Shown: positions 1 through 8,444 of the stretch, piece after piece
Position numbering within the stretch: position 1 is the first letter of the stretch
How the letters are laid out: each line of letters begins with the position of its first letter
DNA from: Bacillus multifaciens
Lineage (GTDB): Bacteria > Bacillota > Bacilli > Bacillales > Bacillaceae_G
Assembly (NCBI RefSeq): GCF_030756675.1
Contig: NZ_JAVBXD010000002.1
Coordinates: forward strand, 1-64,000
Direction of reading: 5' to 3'
Length of the DNA: 64,000 nt
Translations under genes and position numbers: made by a program
The notes under the pieces: model-generated
Told to the model about the DNA's origin: nothing
Database searches by the model: none
What the model saw: only the letters and a program-made list of their open reading frames with translations

Positions 1-60
1 TCGCTCCTTTGCATCTTTTTTATCAGTGTTGACAGATAAAAAGATGTTCAGACACAAAAA

Positions 61-121
61 CAGGCTGTGGAGAAGGCTTTCTCCACAGCCTGAAAAAGAC
101 GGGATGATTCCCGTCTTTTTT
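61..121. terminator. Two adjacent terminator hairpins
   Basis: Two inverted repeats lie back to back. The first, 61-92, has arms CAGGCTGTGGAGAA/TTCTCCACAGCCTG. The second, 93-121, has arms AAAAAGACGGG/CCCGTCTTTTT and ends in a T-run in both directions. The second serves the Nudix gene that ends at 125 on the minus strand; the first probably ends a gene to the left of the window. Confidence 0.8.
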
Positions 122-124
122 CTG

Positions 125-556
125 TTATTTTTTTGAAAGTAGTTCGGTTAATCCGTTTGGGTATAATGTTTTTTCACCTTGTAAAAATGTTTCAGTCGGG
201 ACCCATACACCATAAGAGATGTTATCTCCTTCTGTTATTGTGAATCGATTCTGTTTATAAAGTTCTTTGTTTGAAAAGTGGGCAGAATATAATTGGACTA
301 GTTCATGACCAATTGTATTGCCTGTTTGAAAGATGTTTTCTAGACAGCCTAAGTATGTATCAATTTTTACAGTGACGCCAAGTTCTTCTTCAAATTCTCG
401 GATAACAGTTTGCGCCCCGTATTCCCCAAGTTCAATTGTTCCTCCAAGTGGTCGATAATAATATCCCTCACCAGTTTCATGTTCTCCATTGTATTCTTCA
501 ACGAGGATGCAATCATTGTGTTTAATAATGCCTAATGCTTTTGCACGCGGATACAT
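125..556 (-). CDS. Nudix hydrolase
   Basis: A 143-residue protein of the Nudix superfamily, which hydrolyses nucleoside diphosphates linked to another moiety. A complete Nudix box (GX5EX7REUXEEXGU) runs from G39 to V61, with E45, R53, E54, E57 and E58 all present, so the metal site looks intact. The ATG is preceded by GGGAGG at good spacing. The substrate cannot be read from the sequence; single-domain cytosolic proteins of this size include NTP sanitisers and ADP-ribose or CoA hydrolases. It stands alone, divergent from the EcsC gene and followed by a terminator at 93-121. Confidence 0.9.
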   Translation of the reverse strand: MYPRAKALGIIKHNDCILVEEYNGEHETGEGYYYRPLGGTIELGEYGAQTVIREFEEELGVTVKIDTYLGCLENIFQTGNTIGHELVQLYSAHFSNKELYKQNRFTITEGDNISYGVWVPTETFLQGEKTLYPNGLTELLSKK

Positions 557-680
557 AACATGCCTCCCTTTTCATTACGACTTATTTAAAAATAACATAT
601 TTTTCAGAAAAAAACAGGGCGTACGGCCTCTCGCAGCAAATATATTACAATGTAGAAAAATAATTCAAGGGGATGTTTGT

Positions 681-1508
681 ATGCTGTCAAAGGGCGAGGA
701 ACGAATTTTACATGAGCTAAAAAGCTGGGAGCAGCAACTGGTGCAACACGAATCAACGGATTTTCAGCAAATGTTTGATAAATGGTTAAATCGTACATTT
801 TCGAAGTTGTCAGAGAAGAAACGAAATGAATTTTTTTCAAAAGCAGATGGATGGCTCTTTCATTTACATGCGTTCATGCAAAGCTCGCAGTCTCAGCTTG
901 ATGCACGTGGGCGCATTTTAGGAGCGGCACGTGTGTTTAATGATTCCATTGAACATATTGAAGAAATGAGAGAACTCTCCATTTATCAATTAACATACAT
1001 AGCAGAACAACAAACAGCTCGTCATCGTTTATATTCTTTCGTGCAAGGAGGAGTAACAGGCATTGGCGGCTTTTTATTATTAAGTGCAGATTTTCCTGTA
1101 TTGATTGCTTTAAATGTGAAAGCTGTGCAGCTTATCGCCACATCATTTGGCCATGATGTGAATAAACCGTATGAAATGATGTTAGCGTTAAAAGTGTTTC
1201 ATGCGGCTATATTGCCAGCGCATTTGCAGCAGTATGCTTGGTACAATTTACAGCAAGAGTTAAAGCAAGAAGAATCAGCTCCATTCTTTTATGAGGGAGA
1301 AGAGGAAGTATTAAATCCAGCGTCTGTCCAAGTACTGCTAAAACAAATTTTGAAAACGTTCATTATTTATTCACTGCGCCGTAAGTTGTTTCAAGGTGTG
1401 CCAGTTCTTGGAATTGCGGTTGGATCGGCGGCGAATTACCGGTTAACGCGGAGCGTGACAGAATTTGCGAATCGATTTTATCAAATGCGTTATTTACGCC
1501 AAAAATAA
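681..1508 (+). CDS. EcsC family protein
   Basis: A 275-residue protein resembling the EcsC family (named after the third gene of the B. subtilis ecs ABC-transporter operon; biochemical role unknown). The N-terminal half is charged and helical. The middle (about residues 120-165, around GGVTGIGGFLLLSADFPVL) is glycine-rich and hydrophobic, as in EcsC proteins, suggesting membrane association. The reading frame is open upstream to 489, but the ATG at 681 has CAAGGGGA eight bases before it and is preferred. No ecsA or ecsB lies nearby, so this is a solitary paralogue. It converges on the YitT gene across a shared terminator. Confidence 0.85.
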   Translation: MLSKGEERILHELKSWEQQLVQHESTDFQQMFDKWLNRTFSKLSEKKRNEFFSKADGWLFHLHAFMQSSQSQLDARGRILGAARVFNDSIEHIEEMRELSIYQLTYIAEQQTARHRLYSFVQGGVTGIGGFLLLSADFPVLIALNVKAVQLIATSFGHDVNKPYEMMLALKVFHAAILPAHLQQYAWYNLQQELKQEESAPFFYEGEEEVLNPASVQVLLKQILKTFIIYSLRRKLFQGVPVLGIAVGSAANYRLTRSVTEFANRFYQMRYLRQK

Positions 1509-1510
1509 AA

Positions 1511-1534
1511 AGCGAAAGGCAGCTGCCTTTCGCT
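1511..1534. terminator. Bidirectional terminator (EcsC / YitT)
   Basis: A perfect 12-bp-arm palindrome, AGCGAAAGGCAG/CTGCCTTTCGCT, lies between two convergent genes. A-rich sequence on the left and T/A-rich sequence on the right allow use in both directions. Confidence 0.8.
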
Positions 1535-1535
1535 T

Positions 1536-2186
1536 CTAATTTGTTGCATGTTGTTTTGGTAACGGAATTGCCACTGTTTTCTTTTCCTTTGCTGGATAAT
1601 AAATTAAATCTAGTACTTTTGCCTGAACAGCAAAGGAAAGAATCGTAAAGGCAATCTGAGTCCATGTTAAATAGTATAGTGAAAGTGCAATGACAATTAC
1701 GTCAAAAGCGAAGAAAATTTGCCCAACTGTAAAGCGTGTTTTTTTACTCAATACAATTGTTAAAATTTCATCTCCGCCTGTTGCACCGCCGAATCGTAAA
1801 ATAAAACCAAGTCCAACCCCAGCTAAAGCTCCGCCTATTACTGCAGCTACAAATAAATAATTAGATAAATCAACCGTAAACGGAGAATAATTTTCCATTA
1901 AAGAATAAAACACTCCGAATGAAATTGAACCGATAAATGAATAGCCGACCATTTTTTTACCTAAAAATGTAGCGCATAGTAAAATGACTGGAATATCCAT
2001 TAAAACCGTTGAAATGGACGGTGAAATATCAAAAAAGTTTTGTAGAAACAGCGCCATTCCGACAAAGCCACCTTCAGTTAAGTGGTTTTGAAAATGAATG
2101 TGATATAGCACGGTAGCTAAAATAAATGAACCAAGTAAAACCATAAAAATTTCTTTAATAATTTGTCGACTTTGGATGTTCTCCAT
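1536..2186 (-). CDS. YitT family membrane protein
   Basis: A 216-residue integral membrane protein with about five hydrophobic segments (residues ~10-32, 50-70, 75-95, 103-130, 145-172) and the glycine-rich motif FGGATGGDEI, typical of the YitT/DUF161 family. Family members usually carry a C-terminal DUF2179 domain; this one ends soon after the last membrane segment, so it is the short form. Function is unknown; transport is a guess. The ATG follows GAGAGAAGGA. The ~450-nt region upstream is unusually structured (see the element at 2311-2620 and the hairpins at 2203-2288), which suggests leader-based control. Confidence 0.85.
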   Translation of the reverse strand: MENIQSRQIIKEIFMVLLGSFILATVLYHIHFQNHLTEGGFVGMALFLQNFFDISPSISTVLMDIPVILLCATFLGKKMVGYSFIGSISFGVFYSLMENYSPFTVDLSNYLFVAAVIGGALAGVGLGFILRFGGATGGDEILTIVLSKKTRFTVGQIFFAFDVIVIALSLYYLTWTQIAFTILSFAVQAKVLDLIYYPAKEKKTVAIPLPKQHATN

Positions 2187-2202
2187 CGTTATTCCTTCTC
2201 TC

Positions 2203-2288
2203 CGTAGTTAGTAGTTTTCTACTGTTCATAAATTAACTACGCCTATATAGCAGCAGTTAGTTTACGTACGTCTAACTCCGCTATATAT
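2203..2288 (-). promoter_or_regulatory. Two hairpins just upstream of the YitT gene RBS
   Basis: Read on the minus strand, a hairpin with arms CTATATAGC/GCTATATAG and inner AGTTAG/CTAACT lies at 2243-2288. It is followed by a perfect 8-bp stem CGTAGTTA/TAACTACG (2234-2241 with 2203-2210) that ends directly beside the Shine-Dalgarno sequence. No U-run follows either stem, so translation control or transcript stability is likelier than termination. This could be the expression platform for the tandem element upstream; that link is inference. Confidence 0.45.
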
Positions 2289-2310
2289 CACTGAAGAAAT
2301 AACGAATAAT

Positions 2311-2620
2311 CCTCTCGTCCATCAATTCTCCCTACTTTCGTTTTAGTTTAGGCCTAAATTAGACTAAACAAAACTTAGAGTAGGATTTTTTATTTAGCAA
2401 TCCTATTCTCTTCTAGGTTTTGTTTAGTAAGTGTCAAACAACCTAAACAAAACGCTACGTATAAGAAGAGTCTTTTCGCTGCCAAATTATCCTTCGGGCA
2501 ATCATAATTTCCCCACTTTCGTATTTTTTTCGCTAGACAAAGTATCTAGGCAAAAAAATACGCTACGTGTAAGATTCGTCTTTTCGATGCCACATGCTCC
2601 TTCGAGCGATCATGATATCT
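2311..2620 (-). ncRNA. Candidate tandem structured leader element
   Basis: Read on the minus strand there are two copies of a conserved block: ATGATYGCYCGAAGGA, then TGGCANCGAAAAGAC, then CTTAYACGTAGCG, then a variable stem-loop, then CGAAAGTRGGGA. Copy 1 is about 2620-2509 and copy 2 about 2508-2327. The variable stems differ completely in sequence but both pair: CGTATTTTTTT/AAAAAAATACG in copy 1, CGTTTT..TTTAGG/CCTAAA..AAAACG in copy 2, the latter with a nested AGGATT/AATCCT hairpin. Conserved single-stranded blocks around compensating stems are the hallmark of a structured RNA. I do not recognise it as a named riboswitch class. A repeat element without RNA function is the alternative. Confidence 0.5.
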
Positions 2621-2809
2621 AAATCCTTTCTGTAAAAGATTTTATACTATTATATCATACTTTTGAAAAATGTATGTTGTTGGAAACTGCAAATGGGCAA
2701 AGAAAAACCTACATACTTCGTAAATATGAGAGGATAAGGTGTAATAAACTAATATTTGCTGTCGAAGTTTTTTGTGATGAAAAATGAAATTTTGTGCACT
2801 GTAACAATT

Positions 2810-3004
2810 TAAATCCATTTTGATTTTTCGACATATAGATTGCTGCTATGCAGAAAAAAAGGAGCTTCCACTCGCTTTCTCCCTTTGTTTAAACTTCGCA
2901 TGTGGCAGAAAAAGGCCCTGACCGTTTCTATGCATGGTCAGATGCTCTCGCCAACTTAAAAAAAGATGGTTTTATGTCGTTTTTTAAAGTGAATTTATAT
3001 AGAA
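2810..3004 (-). repeat. Dispersed ~200-bp repeat, copy 1
   Basis: This matches four other stretches (12485-12682, 38637-38815, 49398-49509, 57181-57375). Read on the minus strand it begins with TATATAAAT and ACGACATAAAACC. It contains the shared core GAGAGCATCTG, GACCATGCATAGAAACGG and TCAGGGCC. It ends with CTGCATAGCAGCAAT and GTCGAAAAATCAAAATGGATTT. It has no coding capacity and looks like one of the bcr-type intergenic repeats of the B. cereus group; the family number was not assigned. Confidence 0.75.
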
Positions 3005-3092
3005 ATTTACTTTAATTAATTACATAATATTCATTTTAAAATGAATATTTCCTATAATTCGAGTCATATAAGGGATGACTGGAGAGATTCGT

Positions 3093-3308
3093 ATGAAAAT
3101 AATAGGTATACAAGCAAGCATAGAGAAAAAAAGAGAGGAACTAACTATTCTTGTAAGAATGTACGGATTTAATCATGAAAAGGTAGTTGTATGCAGCCAA
3201 GAATTAGATGATTTAGTCTATCGTTTGATGGAAAGAGCTACTTACCAAGAAAGTATGCATTCTATTTCTGTAAAGAAAAATACGAATGACAATATACATT
3301 CACCTTAG
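3093..3308 (+). CDS. Spo0E-type aspartyl-phosphate phosphatase
   Basis: A 71-residue protein with the SQELD signature (residues ~41-45, in CSQELDDLVYRLM), diagnostic of the Spo0E family. These small helical-hairpin phosphatases remove phosphate from Spo0A~P and so delay sporulation. An in-frame ATG at 3075 is possible, but GGAGAG at 3081-3086 is well placed for the ATG at 3093. It is monocistronic in an otherwise gene-poor stretch. Which paralogue it is (Spo0E, YisI, YnzD-like) cannot be decided. Confidence 0.85.
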   Translation: MKIIGIQASIEKKREELTILVRMYGFNHEKVVVCSQELDDLVYRLMERATYQESMHSISVKKNTNDNIHSP

Positions 3309-3398
3309 CTGGAAACAACATCATTATAATATTTCATACACTTTTTTATTTAAGTGCATCGTATTTGAAGAAGCTTTCTTTTTTTATTTAACTATCTT

Positions 3399-3412
3399 TG
3401 AAAGCGTTTGCG
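3399..3412. promoter_or_regulatory. cre-like site, weak
   Basis: TGAAAGCGTTTGCG resembles the CcpA catabolite-response element but deviates at the right end. No intact gene follows it on either strand, so it may be chance or the remains of a promoter for the decayed sequence downstream. Confidence 0.25.
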
Positions 3413-3545
3413 GAGAATGTAGTAGAAAAAAGAAGTCCGTAATAGTTTGATTGGTGGGAAATGTGTCTAGAGAAGTGTTAAAAATTTAAAAACAATGAAG
3501 TAATAAGATTATATAAATCTGCCAGCAGAAACGAATTAAGCAATT

Positions 3546-3671
3546 ATGAAGAACGTGTATGAAAACAGGAAATCATTCTTTGCCTCCATAGATCCTTCTA
3601 CTTTTACTGGCAGACCTTACATTCCAAAGTATATTAAAATCTCCTATGAAAGAAATTGTATTTCAGAATAA
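3546..3671 (+). pseudogene. Fragment resembling an IS200/IS605 TnpB protein
   Basis: A 41-codon open stretch reads through KSFFASIDPSTFTGRPYIP and PKYIK. This resembles the segment of TnpB/OrfB proteins that contains K-SFF-A-I followed by FTGRPK-PKY. No ribosome-binding site, no RuvC-like catalytic region and no flanking IS ends were seen, so at best it is a short relic of a transposon gene. The gap 3309-3694 otherwise holds only A/T-rich sequence and the weak cre-like site. The assignment is from memory of the family and is tentative. Confidence 0.4.
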
Positions 3672-3694
3672 AGTGTGTAAACTCCCAATAAGTA

Positions 3695-4012
3695 TTATTG
3701 ATGCGCCTTCCCTTCAGAAACATTTTGCGTGAGGCGATACCAAAGCCAAAGGTCGTTAATGATGGAGGCGAGATCAGCAATTTCTGTATTCAATTTACAG
3801 GAAAGCTCAAAATTTTCTTCGTTATTTAATTTATGTTGTTTCGTATTAATGATCTGTTCAAGCTCTTGAATTCGGTCAGGTATTTTTCCGCGAATTTGTT
3901 CCCACTTTAATAAAATAGCATGCTGCACAGCGGTAGGAATCTCTTCCCATTCTTCTTGTAAATCAGGTGTTTCAATGCCTAGATGCTTATTATATGTGAA
4001 ATATTGTTTCAT
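3695..4012 (-). CDS. Conserved hypothetical protein upstream of argG
   Basis: A 105-residue protein, acidic and largely helical, with tryptophan-rich stretches (EEWEEIP near residue 21; NDLWLWYRL near residue 85). No membrane segment, signal peptide or metal motif is visible. The frame is open five codons further upstream, but GGAGGGA sits correctly for the ATG at 4012. It is divergent from argG with about 170 bp between, so it does not share its promoter. I do not recognise the family. Confidence 0.75.
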   Translation of the reverse strand: MKQYFTYNKHLGIETPDLQEEWEEIPTAVQHAILLKWEQIRGKIPDRIQELEQIINTKQHKLNNEENFELSCKLNTEIADLASIINDLWLWYRLTQNVSEGKAHQ

Positions 4013-4126
4013 GCATCTTCCCTCCATTTTCTGTTTCTATTGTATCGAAAAAGGGAATGAACTTCGATGGAATTGTTTAAAAAATATTTGCAAATATCCC
4101 TTGCGCCATTTTTAAAAAGATGATAA

Positions 4127-4164
4127 ATTATGAATTAATATTAATAAAAATGAATAAATATTCT
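4127..4164. promoter_or_regulatory. Two ARG boxes upstream of argGH
   Basis: ATTATGAATTAATATTAAT (from 4127) and AAAATGAATAAATATTCT (4147-4164) both fit the ArgR/AhrC operator pattern TGAATWWWWATTCA, the second with only one end base off. They are adjacent and lie within 55 bp of the argG start, overlapping the likely promoter. This is the arrangement expected for arginine repression; binding itself is inferred. Confidence 0.7.
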
Positions 4165-4181
4165 TTTCGGGGGGATGTAAA

Positions 4182-5387
4182 ATGGAGAACAAGAAAGTGG
4201 TATTAGCATATTCCGGAGGCCTTGATACTTCCGTTGCGATTAAGTGGTTACAAGAAAAAGGATACGATGTGATTGCACTTTGTTTAGATTTAGGGGAAGG
4301 AAAAGATTTAGAATTTGTGAAAGAAAAAGCATTATCTGTTGGAGCGATTAAATCATATATGATTGACGTGCAAGAAGAGTTTGCGAATGAATATGCATTG
4401 AAAGCACTGCAAGCTCATACGTTATACGAAGGGAAATATCCACTTGTATCTGCATTGTCTCGTCCGTTAATTGCGAAGAAGTTGGTAGAAATCGCGAAGA
4501 CGGAAGGAGCAAGTGCAGTTGCGCATGGATGTACTGGAAAAGGAAACGACCAAGTGCGTTTTGAAGTTTCGATTCAAGCGTTAAATCCGTATTTAGAAGT
4601 AATTGCACCAGTGCGTGAATGGAAATGGTCACGTGAAGAGGAAATTGCGTATGCAAAAGAAAACGATGTGCCAATTCCGATTAACTTAGACAGCCCGTTC
4701 TCCATTGATCAAAACTTATGGGGACGAAGCAATGAATGCGGGATTTTAGAAGACCCATGGGCAGCGCCGCCAGAAGAAGCATATGAAATGACGGCAGCAC
4801 TGGAGAATACACCAAACACACCTGAGTTTGTAGAAATTGGGTTTGAAGCAGGAGTGCCAACGACATTAGATGGTGTATCGTATTCTTTGGCGGAGTTAAT
4901 TAAAACGTTAAATTCTCTTGCTGGTAAGCATGGGGTTGGCCGCATTGATCACGTAGAAAATCGTCTTGTCGGTATTAAGTCACGTGAAGTGTATGAATGC
5001 CCAGCAGCAATGACGTTACTTACTGCACATAAAGAATTAGAAGATTTAACGCTTGTAAAAGAAGTAGCGCACTTCAAACCGATGATTGAACAAAAATTAA
5101 CAGAGCTCATTTATAACGGTTTATGGTTCTCGCCTTTAAAAGATGCCCTTGCTGCCTTTTTACAAGAAACGCAAAAACATGTGACAGGTACAGTACGTGT
5201 CAAACTATTTAAAGGACATGCAATTGTAGAAGGACGTAAATCGGATTATTCTCTATACGATGAAAAATTAGCAACATATACAGTAGAAGATGAATTTAAT
5301 CACGATGCAGCAATTGGATTTATTTCATTATTTGGTTTACCAACAAAAGTATATAGTCAAGTGAGTCAAAAGAAGGTGGAGGCATGA
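4182..5387 (+). CDS. argG: Argininosuccinate synthase
   Basis: A 401-residue enzyme that joins citrulline and aspartate using ATP, the seventh step of arginine synthesis. The N-terminal PP-loop AYSGGLDTS (residues 9-17) binds ATP. The citrulline/aspartate-binding region follows at [15 protein letters not shown] (residues ~112-126), and length matches the bacterial family. The start follows a GGGGGG Shine-Dalgarno. It overlaps argH by four bases (ATGA), so the two are translationally coupled. Two ARG boxes upstream indicate control by the arginine repressor. No frameshift or missing key residue was noted. Confidence 0.98.
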   Translation: MENKKVVLAYSGGLDTSVAIKWLQEKGYDVIALCLDLGEGKDLEFVKEKALSVGAIKSYMIDVQEEFANEYALKALQAHTLYEGKYPLVSALSRPLIAKKLVEIAKTEGASAVAHGCTGKGNDQVRFEVSIQALNPYLEVIAPVREWKWSREEEIAYAKENDVPIPINLDSPFSIDQNLWGRSNECGILEDPWAAPPEEAYEMTAALENTPNTPEFVEIGFEAGVPTTLDGVSYSLAELIKTLNSLAGKHGVGRIDHVENRLVGIKSREVYECPAAMTLLTAHKELEDLTLVKEVAHFKPMIEQKLTELIYNGLWFSPLKDALAAFLQETQKHVTGTVRVKLFKGHAIVEGRKSDYSLYDEKLATYTVEDEFNHDAAIGFISLFGLPTKVYSQVSQKKVEA

Positions 5388-6772
5388 GTAAACTTTGGGG
5401 CGGTCGCTTTACAGAGCAGGCTGAACAGTGGGTCGAGGAGTTTGGAGCTTCCATCTCCTTTGACCAGCAATTAGCAATAGAAGATATAGAAGGAAGTATC
5501 GCGCATGTGACGATGCTTGTGAAATGCGGCATCGTGACAACGGAAGAAGGAGAAAAAATTAAAAATGGCCTTCAGCATTTACTGGAAAAGGCGAAGAAGC
5601 AGGAACTTGCGTTTTCTGTTGAAGCAGAAGATATTCATTTGAACATTGAAAAAATGTTAATTCAGCATATTGGTGAAGTTGGCGGTAAGCTGCATACAGG
5701 AAGAAGCCGTAATGATCAAGTAGCAACCGACATGCATTTGTATTTGCGAAATGAAGTGCAGCTTATTATCGAGGCAGTGAAGCAAGTGCAGACTGTACTT
5801 ACAGTGCAAGCAGAAAAACATATTGAAACAATTATGCCAGGATATACGCATTTACAGCGTGCACAGCCAATTTCTTTTGCGCATCATCTTCTTGCGTATT
5901 TTTGGATGTTAGAACGTGATGCGAATCGTTTTACAGATTCACTAGGGCGTATTAATATTTCTCCGCTCGGAGCCGGGGCACTTGCTGGGACAACATTCCC
6001 GATTGATCGTGAATATAGTGCACAGCTGCTCGGATTTGATGGAATATATGAGAATAGTTTAGACGCAGTAAGCGACCGTGATTTCATTCTTGAATTTTTA
6101 AGTAATGCTTCTATATTAATGATGCATTTATCGCGTTTTTGTGAAGAATTGATTTTATGGAGCAGCCAGGAATTTCAGTTTATTGAAATGAGCGATCGTT
6201 ATGCAACAGGCAGTAGCATTATGCCGCAAAAGAAAAATCCGGATATGGCAGAGCTCATTCGCGGGAAAACAGGAAGGGTATACGGCAACTTGTTTAGTTT
6301 ATTAACAGTTATGAAAGGATTGCCTCTTGCTTACAATAAAGATTTGCAAGAAGATAAAGAAGGCATGTTTGATACAGTCCGTACAGTAAAAGGCTGTTTA
6401 CATGTAATGGCCGGTATGCTTGAGACGATGACAGTGAAAAAAGATAATATGGCGAAAGCTGTTACGCAAGACTTTTCAAATGCGACCGAAATCGCAGATT
6501 ATTTAGCGAGTAAAGGATTACCATTTCGTCAGGCGCATGAAATTGTAGGAAAGCTTGTCCTTCTTTGCATTAATAAAGGTGTATATTTACTTGATCTACC
6601 GTTAACAACTTATCAAGAGATGAGTCCATTATTTGAGGAGGATTTATACGAAGTCCTTTCGCCGTATGCTGCAGTAAAAAGAAGAAATAGTGCAGGTGGT
6701 ACAGGATTCGAACAAATTGGGCAAGCACTTCAAAAAGCGAAAGAGCGAGTAGAACCCCCCGTGAACATATAA
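5384..6772 (+). CDS. argH: Argininosuccinate lyase
   Basis: A 462-residue enzyme that splits argininosuccinate into arginine and fumarate, the last step of arginine synthesis; a homotetramer in the fumarase/aspartase superfamily. The signature [12 protein letters not shown] (around residue 280) is intact and carries the flexible catalytic-serine loop. The conserved [12 protein letters not shown] (around residue 105) and the HLQRAQP segment are also present. The start overlaps the argG stop. A terminator overlaps its last codons. It forms a two-gene operon with argG. Confidence 0.98.
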   Translation: MSKLWGGRFTEQAEQWVEEFGASISFDQQLAIEDIEGSIAHVTMLVKCGIVTTEEGEKIKNGLQHLLEKAKKQELAFSVEAEDIHLNIEKMLIQHIGEVGGKLHTGRSRNDQVATDMHLYLRNEVQLIIEAVKQVQTVLTVQAEKHIETIMPGYTHLQRAQPISFAHHLLAYFWMLERDANRFTDSLGRINISPLGAGALAGTTFPIDREYSAQLLGFDGIYENSLDAVSDRDFILEFLSNASILMMHLSRFCEELILWSSQEFQFIEMSDRYATGSSIMPQKKNPDMAELIRGKTGRVYGNLFSLLTVMKGLPLAYNKDLQEDKEGMFDTVRTVKGCLHVMAGMLETMTVKKDNMAKAVTQDFSNATEIADYLASKGLPFRQAHEIVGKLVLLCINKGVYLLDLPLTTYQEMSPLFEEDLYEVLSPYAAVKRRNSAGGTGFEQIGQALQKAKERVEPPVNI

Positions 6773-6790
6773 TATTTCACGGGGGTTTTT
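6753..6790 (+). terminator. argGH terminator
   Basis: A hairpin with arms AACCCCCCGTGAA/TTCACGGGGGTT followed by TTTTT. The left arm lies inside the end of argH. Confidence 0.85.
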
Positions 6791-6797
6791 ATGATTG

Positions 6798-7415
6798 TTA
6801 CATATATTTAATTAATGTACTTTCTAATGCTTTCATTCTTTGCAGAGATGTTGTTTGCCGTTTACGGGTTGTGGCAGTTCCAAACATAATATTTTTAGAA
6901 TCTAGACTATGTGTTCGATAAGAGTTTGTATCAGGATTTTTTCCTTGTAGTTTTCGATGAGCGTAGAATAAAATATGTCCGAGTTCATGCGCAAGTGTAT
7001 TTTCTAATGCAGATTTTGTGAGAATAATATGATTAAACCGGCTTTGTGTCATAAGGGAAGGGAATGATCGTCCTGTTGTATTACTTGAGAGGTGTCTTGC
7101 GTTTGTATAAAAGATTGAAATGCTGCTTGGGTTTGGAAAGAGGTATTTTCTTTCATTAAATAAGTGCTTTATGTTTTTACTTTGTTTTTTTCGAAATGAA
7201 GTATCATTCGTTCGAACTGAAAAATCTTTCAGCGTTGTGATGTTAGTAATAACAAATTGTATATTCCATATTTTTGTTGCTAACTCAACTTGCTGCTTAA
7301 TTTGTTTTTCTGTTACATTACAGCCGGGAAGAGTAAAGATACATAAGTTTATAAAGGGAGTAGTGCGTTTGCTTTTGACTGAAGTTTCGCTGTTTTGTTC
7401 CTTTTCGTTATTCAA
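6798..7415 (-). CDS. Metzincin-like zinc metalloprotease, hypothetical
   Basis: A 205-residue protein with the zinc-protease motif HELGHILFYAH at residues 143-153 (H143, E144, H147, H153). A candidate Met-turn, NIMFG, has Met177. The third ligand spacing (HExxHxxxxxH) and the Met-turn point to the metzincin clan, but the usual glycine after the second His is Phe. There is no signal peptide or propeptide cysteine switch, so it is probably cytosolic or leaderless. Start is TTG after AAAGGTG. It could be cargo of a mobile element or a self-defence factor; function is unknown. Confidence 0.7.
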   Translation of the reverse strand: MNNEKEQNSETSVKSKRTTPFINLCIFTLPGCNVTEKQIKQQVELATKIWNIQFVITNITTLKDFSVRTNDTSFRKKQSKNIKHLFNERKYLFPNPSSISIFYTNARHLSSNTTGRSFPSLMTQSRFNHIILTKSALENTLAHELGHILFYAHRKLQGKNPDTNSYRTHSLDSKNIMFGTATTRKRQTTSLQRMKALESTLIKYM

Positions 7416-7509
7416 AAATAATCACACCTTTATGCTTGGACATATATATAGTGTATGCATAAAGGAAAAGGTTGCTTGTATATTCTAAGCAACCTAGCGT
7501 CTATATTTT

Positions 7510-7689
7510 TCAGTCGTATTTGTGTTTTCCTTCTGTAATGCGAATATATTCGATGTCCATTAAGTCGCGAAAAAGGGCGCCATGACTTAATTCTACACCG
7601 TGTTTTTCTTTAAAGTGAGCACAAATTGTTTCTACCATGTCGATTTCTTGGCCATTTAGGTCAAGGATAATACGCTCAGAACTTTCCAT
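7510..7689 (-). CDS. Small conserved-looking hypothetical protein
   Basis: A 59-residue ORF from ATG at 7689 to TGA at 7510, beginning MESSERIILDLNGQEIDMVE and ending in EGKHKYD. GGGGGAAATAAC lies just upstream of the start. The composition is acidic and ordinary for a small cytosolic protein; the alternating pattern fits an alpha/beta fold. No family recognised. It sits between the protease and Usp genes with its own spacing. Confidence 0.6.
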   Translation of the reverse strand: MESSERIILDLNGQEIDMVETICAHFKEKHGVELSHGALFRDLMDIEYIRITEGKHKYD

Positions 7690-7760
7690 GTTATTTCCCC
7701 CATTCTTTTTTTCTTATCATAACCGCAGAAGACAAATTTATTTCAAATGAATGAAAAAAA

Positions 7761-7788
7761 CACCAAGCCATTACATAGAGGCTTGGTG
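7761..7788 (-). terminator. Usp gene terminator
   Basis: Arms CACCAAGCC/GGCTTGGTG; on the minus strand the stem is followed by a run of T. It ends the universal stress protein transcript. Confidence 0.8.
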
Positions 7789-7805
7789 CTGATTTATTAT
7801 AGTTA

Positions 7806-8264
7806 TTAAATTTCGCCTTGTTCTTCTTCGCCGCGAACAACAAGGACATCGCATTTCGCATAGCGAATAATATGTTCAGAAACGCTACCGATTAAGAAAC
7901 GTTCTACTGCATTTAAACCAGTTGCACCGCAAATAATTAAATCAACTTTGTTTTTTGGTGCAATATCTTTTGAGATTTTTGATTTTGGATTACCGAATTC
8001 TAATACAGTTTCTACTTTTGTAAGTCCTGCATCTAGTGCAACCTTTTTGTAGTCTTCTAACAAATCTTCAGCAAATAAATTTGCGCGCTCTGCGATTGCA
8101 CGGCTATATGCTTCTACTGCAGAATAAGCCTTGACGTCAACGATATGAGCGATTGTTAATGTAGCATCGTTACGTTTTGCAACTTGAATTGCTTTTTTAA
8201 ATGCTTTTTCAGCTTCCTTAGAACCATCAACTGCGATTAAAATATTTGTATATGTAGTATTCAT
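7806..8264 (-). CDS. Universal stress protein, UspA family
   Basis: A 152-residue single Usp domain. The N-terminal strand ILIAVDGS (residues 8-15) and the ATP-binding loop GATG(x9)GS at residues 113-127 are intact, so it belongs to the nucleotide-binding class. It acts in the cytoplasm in stress survival, with no defined reaction. A strong GGAGG precedes the ATG. It is monocistronic, divergent from the SDR gene, and ends in a clear terminator. Confidence 0.93.
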   Translation of the reverse strand: MNTTYTNILIAVDGSKEAEKAFKKAIQVAKRNDATLTIAHIVDVKAYSAVEAYSRAIAERANLFAEDLLEDYKKVALDAGLTKVETVLEFGNPKSKISKDIAPKNKVDLIICGATGLNAVERFLIGSVSEHIIRYAKCDVLVVRGEEEQGEI

Positions 8265-8444
8265 GAACGATTCCTCCCCGATTTATAAGCGTTATAACTC
8301 TTTACATCTTTATTATAAAGTAAATTATGGAAAAGTGTTTGACAGAAACGTTACAGAATTTCGAAAACTCTGTTTCAAACATATTAGTTGTAATTGTATA
8401 AAGAAGTTGTTACATATGAAGTATAGCAAGAAAAAAGGAGGCTT

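Noticed and set aside
489-680. N-terminal extension of the EcsC-family gene
   Set aside because: It overlaps the divergent Nudix gene start and lacks an RBS; ATG at 681 has one.
2431-2622. 63-codon ORF with an internal repeat (NKTLRIRRVFSL / KNTLRVRFVFSM)
   Set aside because: It is produced by the tandem structured element read on the opposite strand; no ribosome-binding site, and its repeat follows the nucleotide repeat.
7120-7488. 122-codon ORF antisense to the metalloprotease
   Set aside because: Shadow of the real gene; Phe/Leu-rich composition typical of antisense frames and no RBS.
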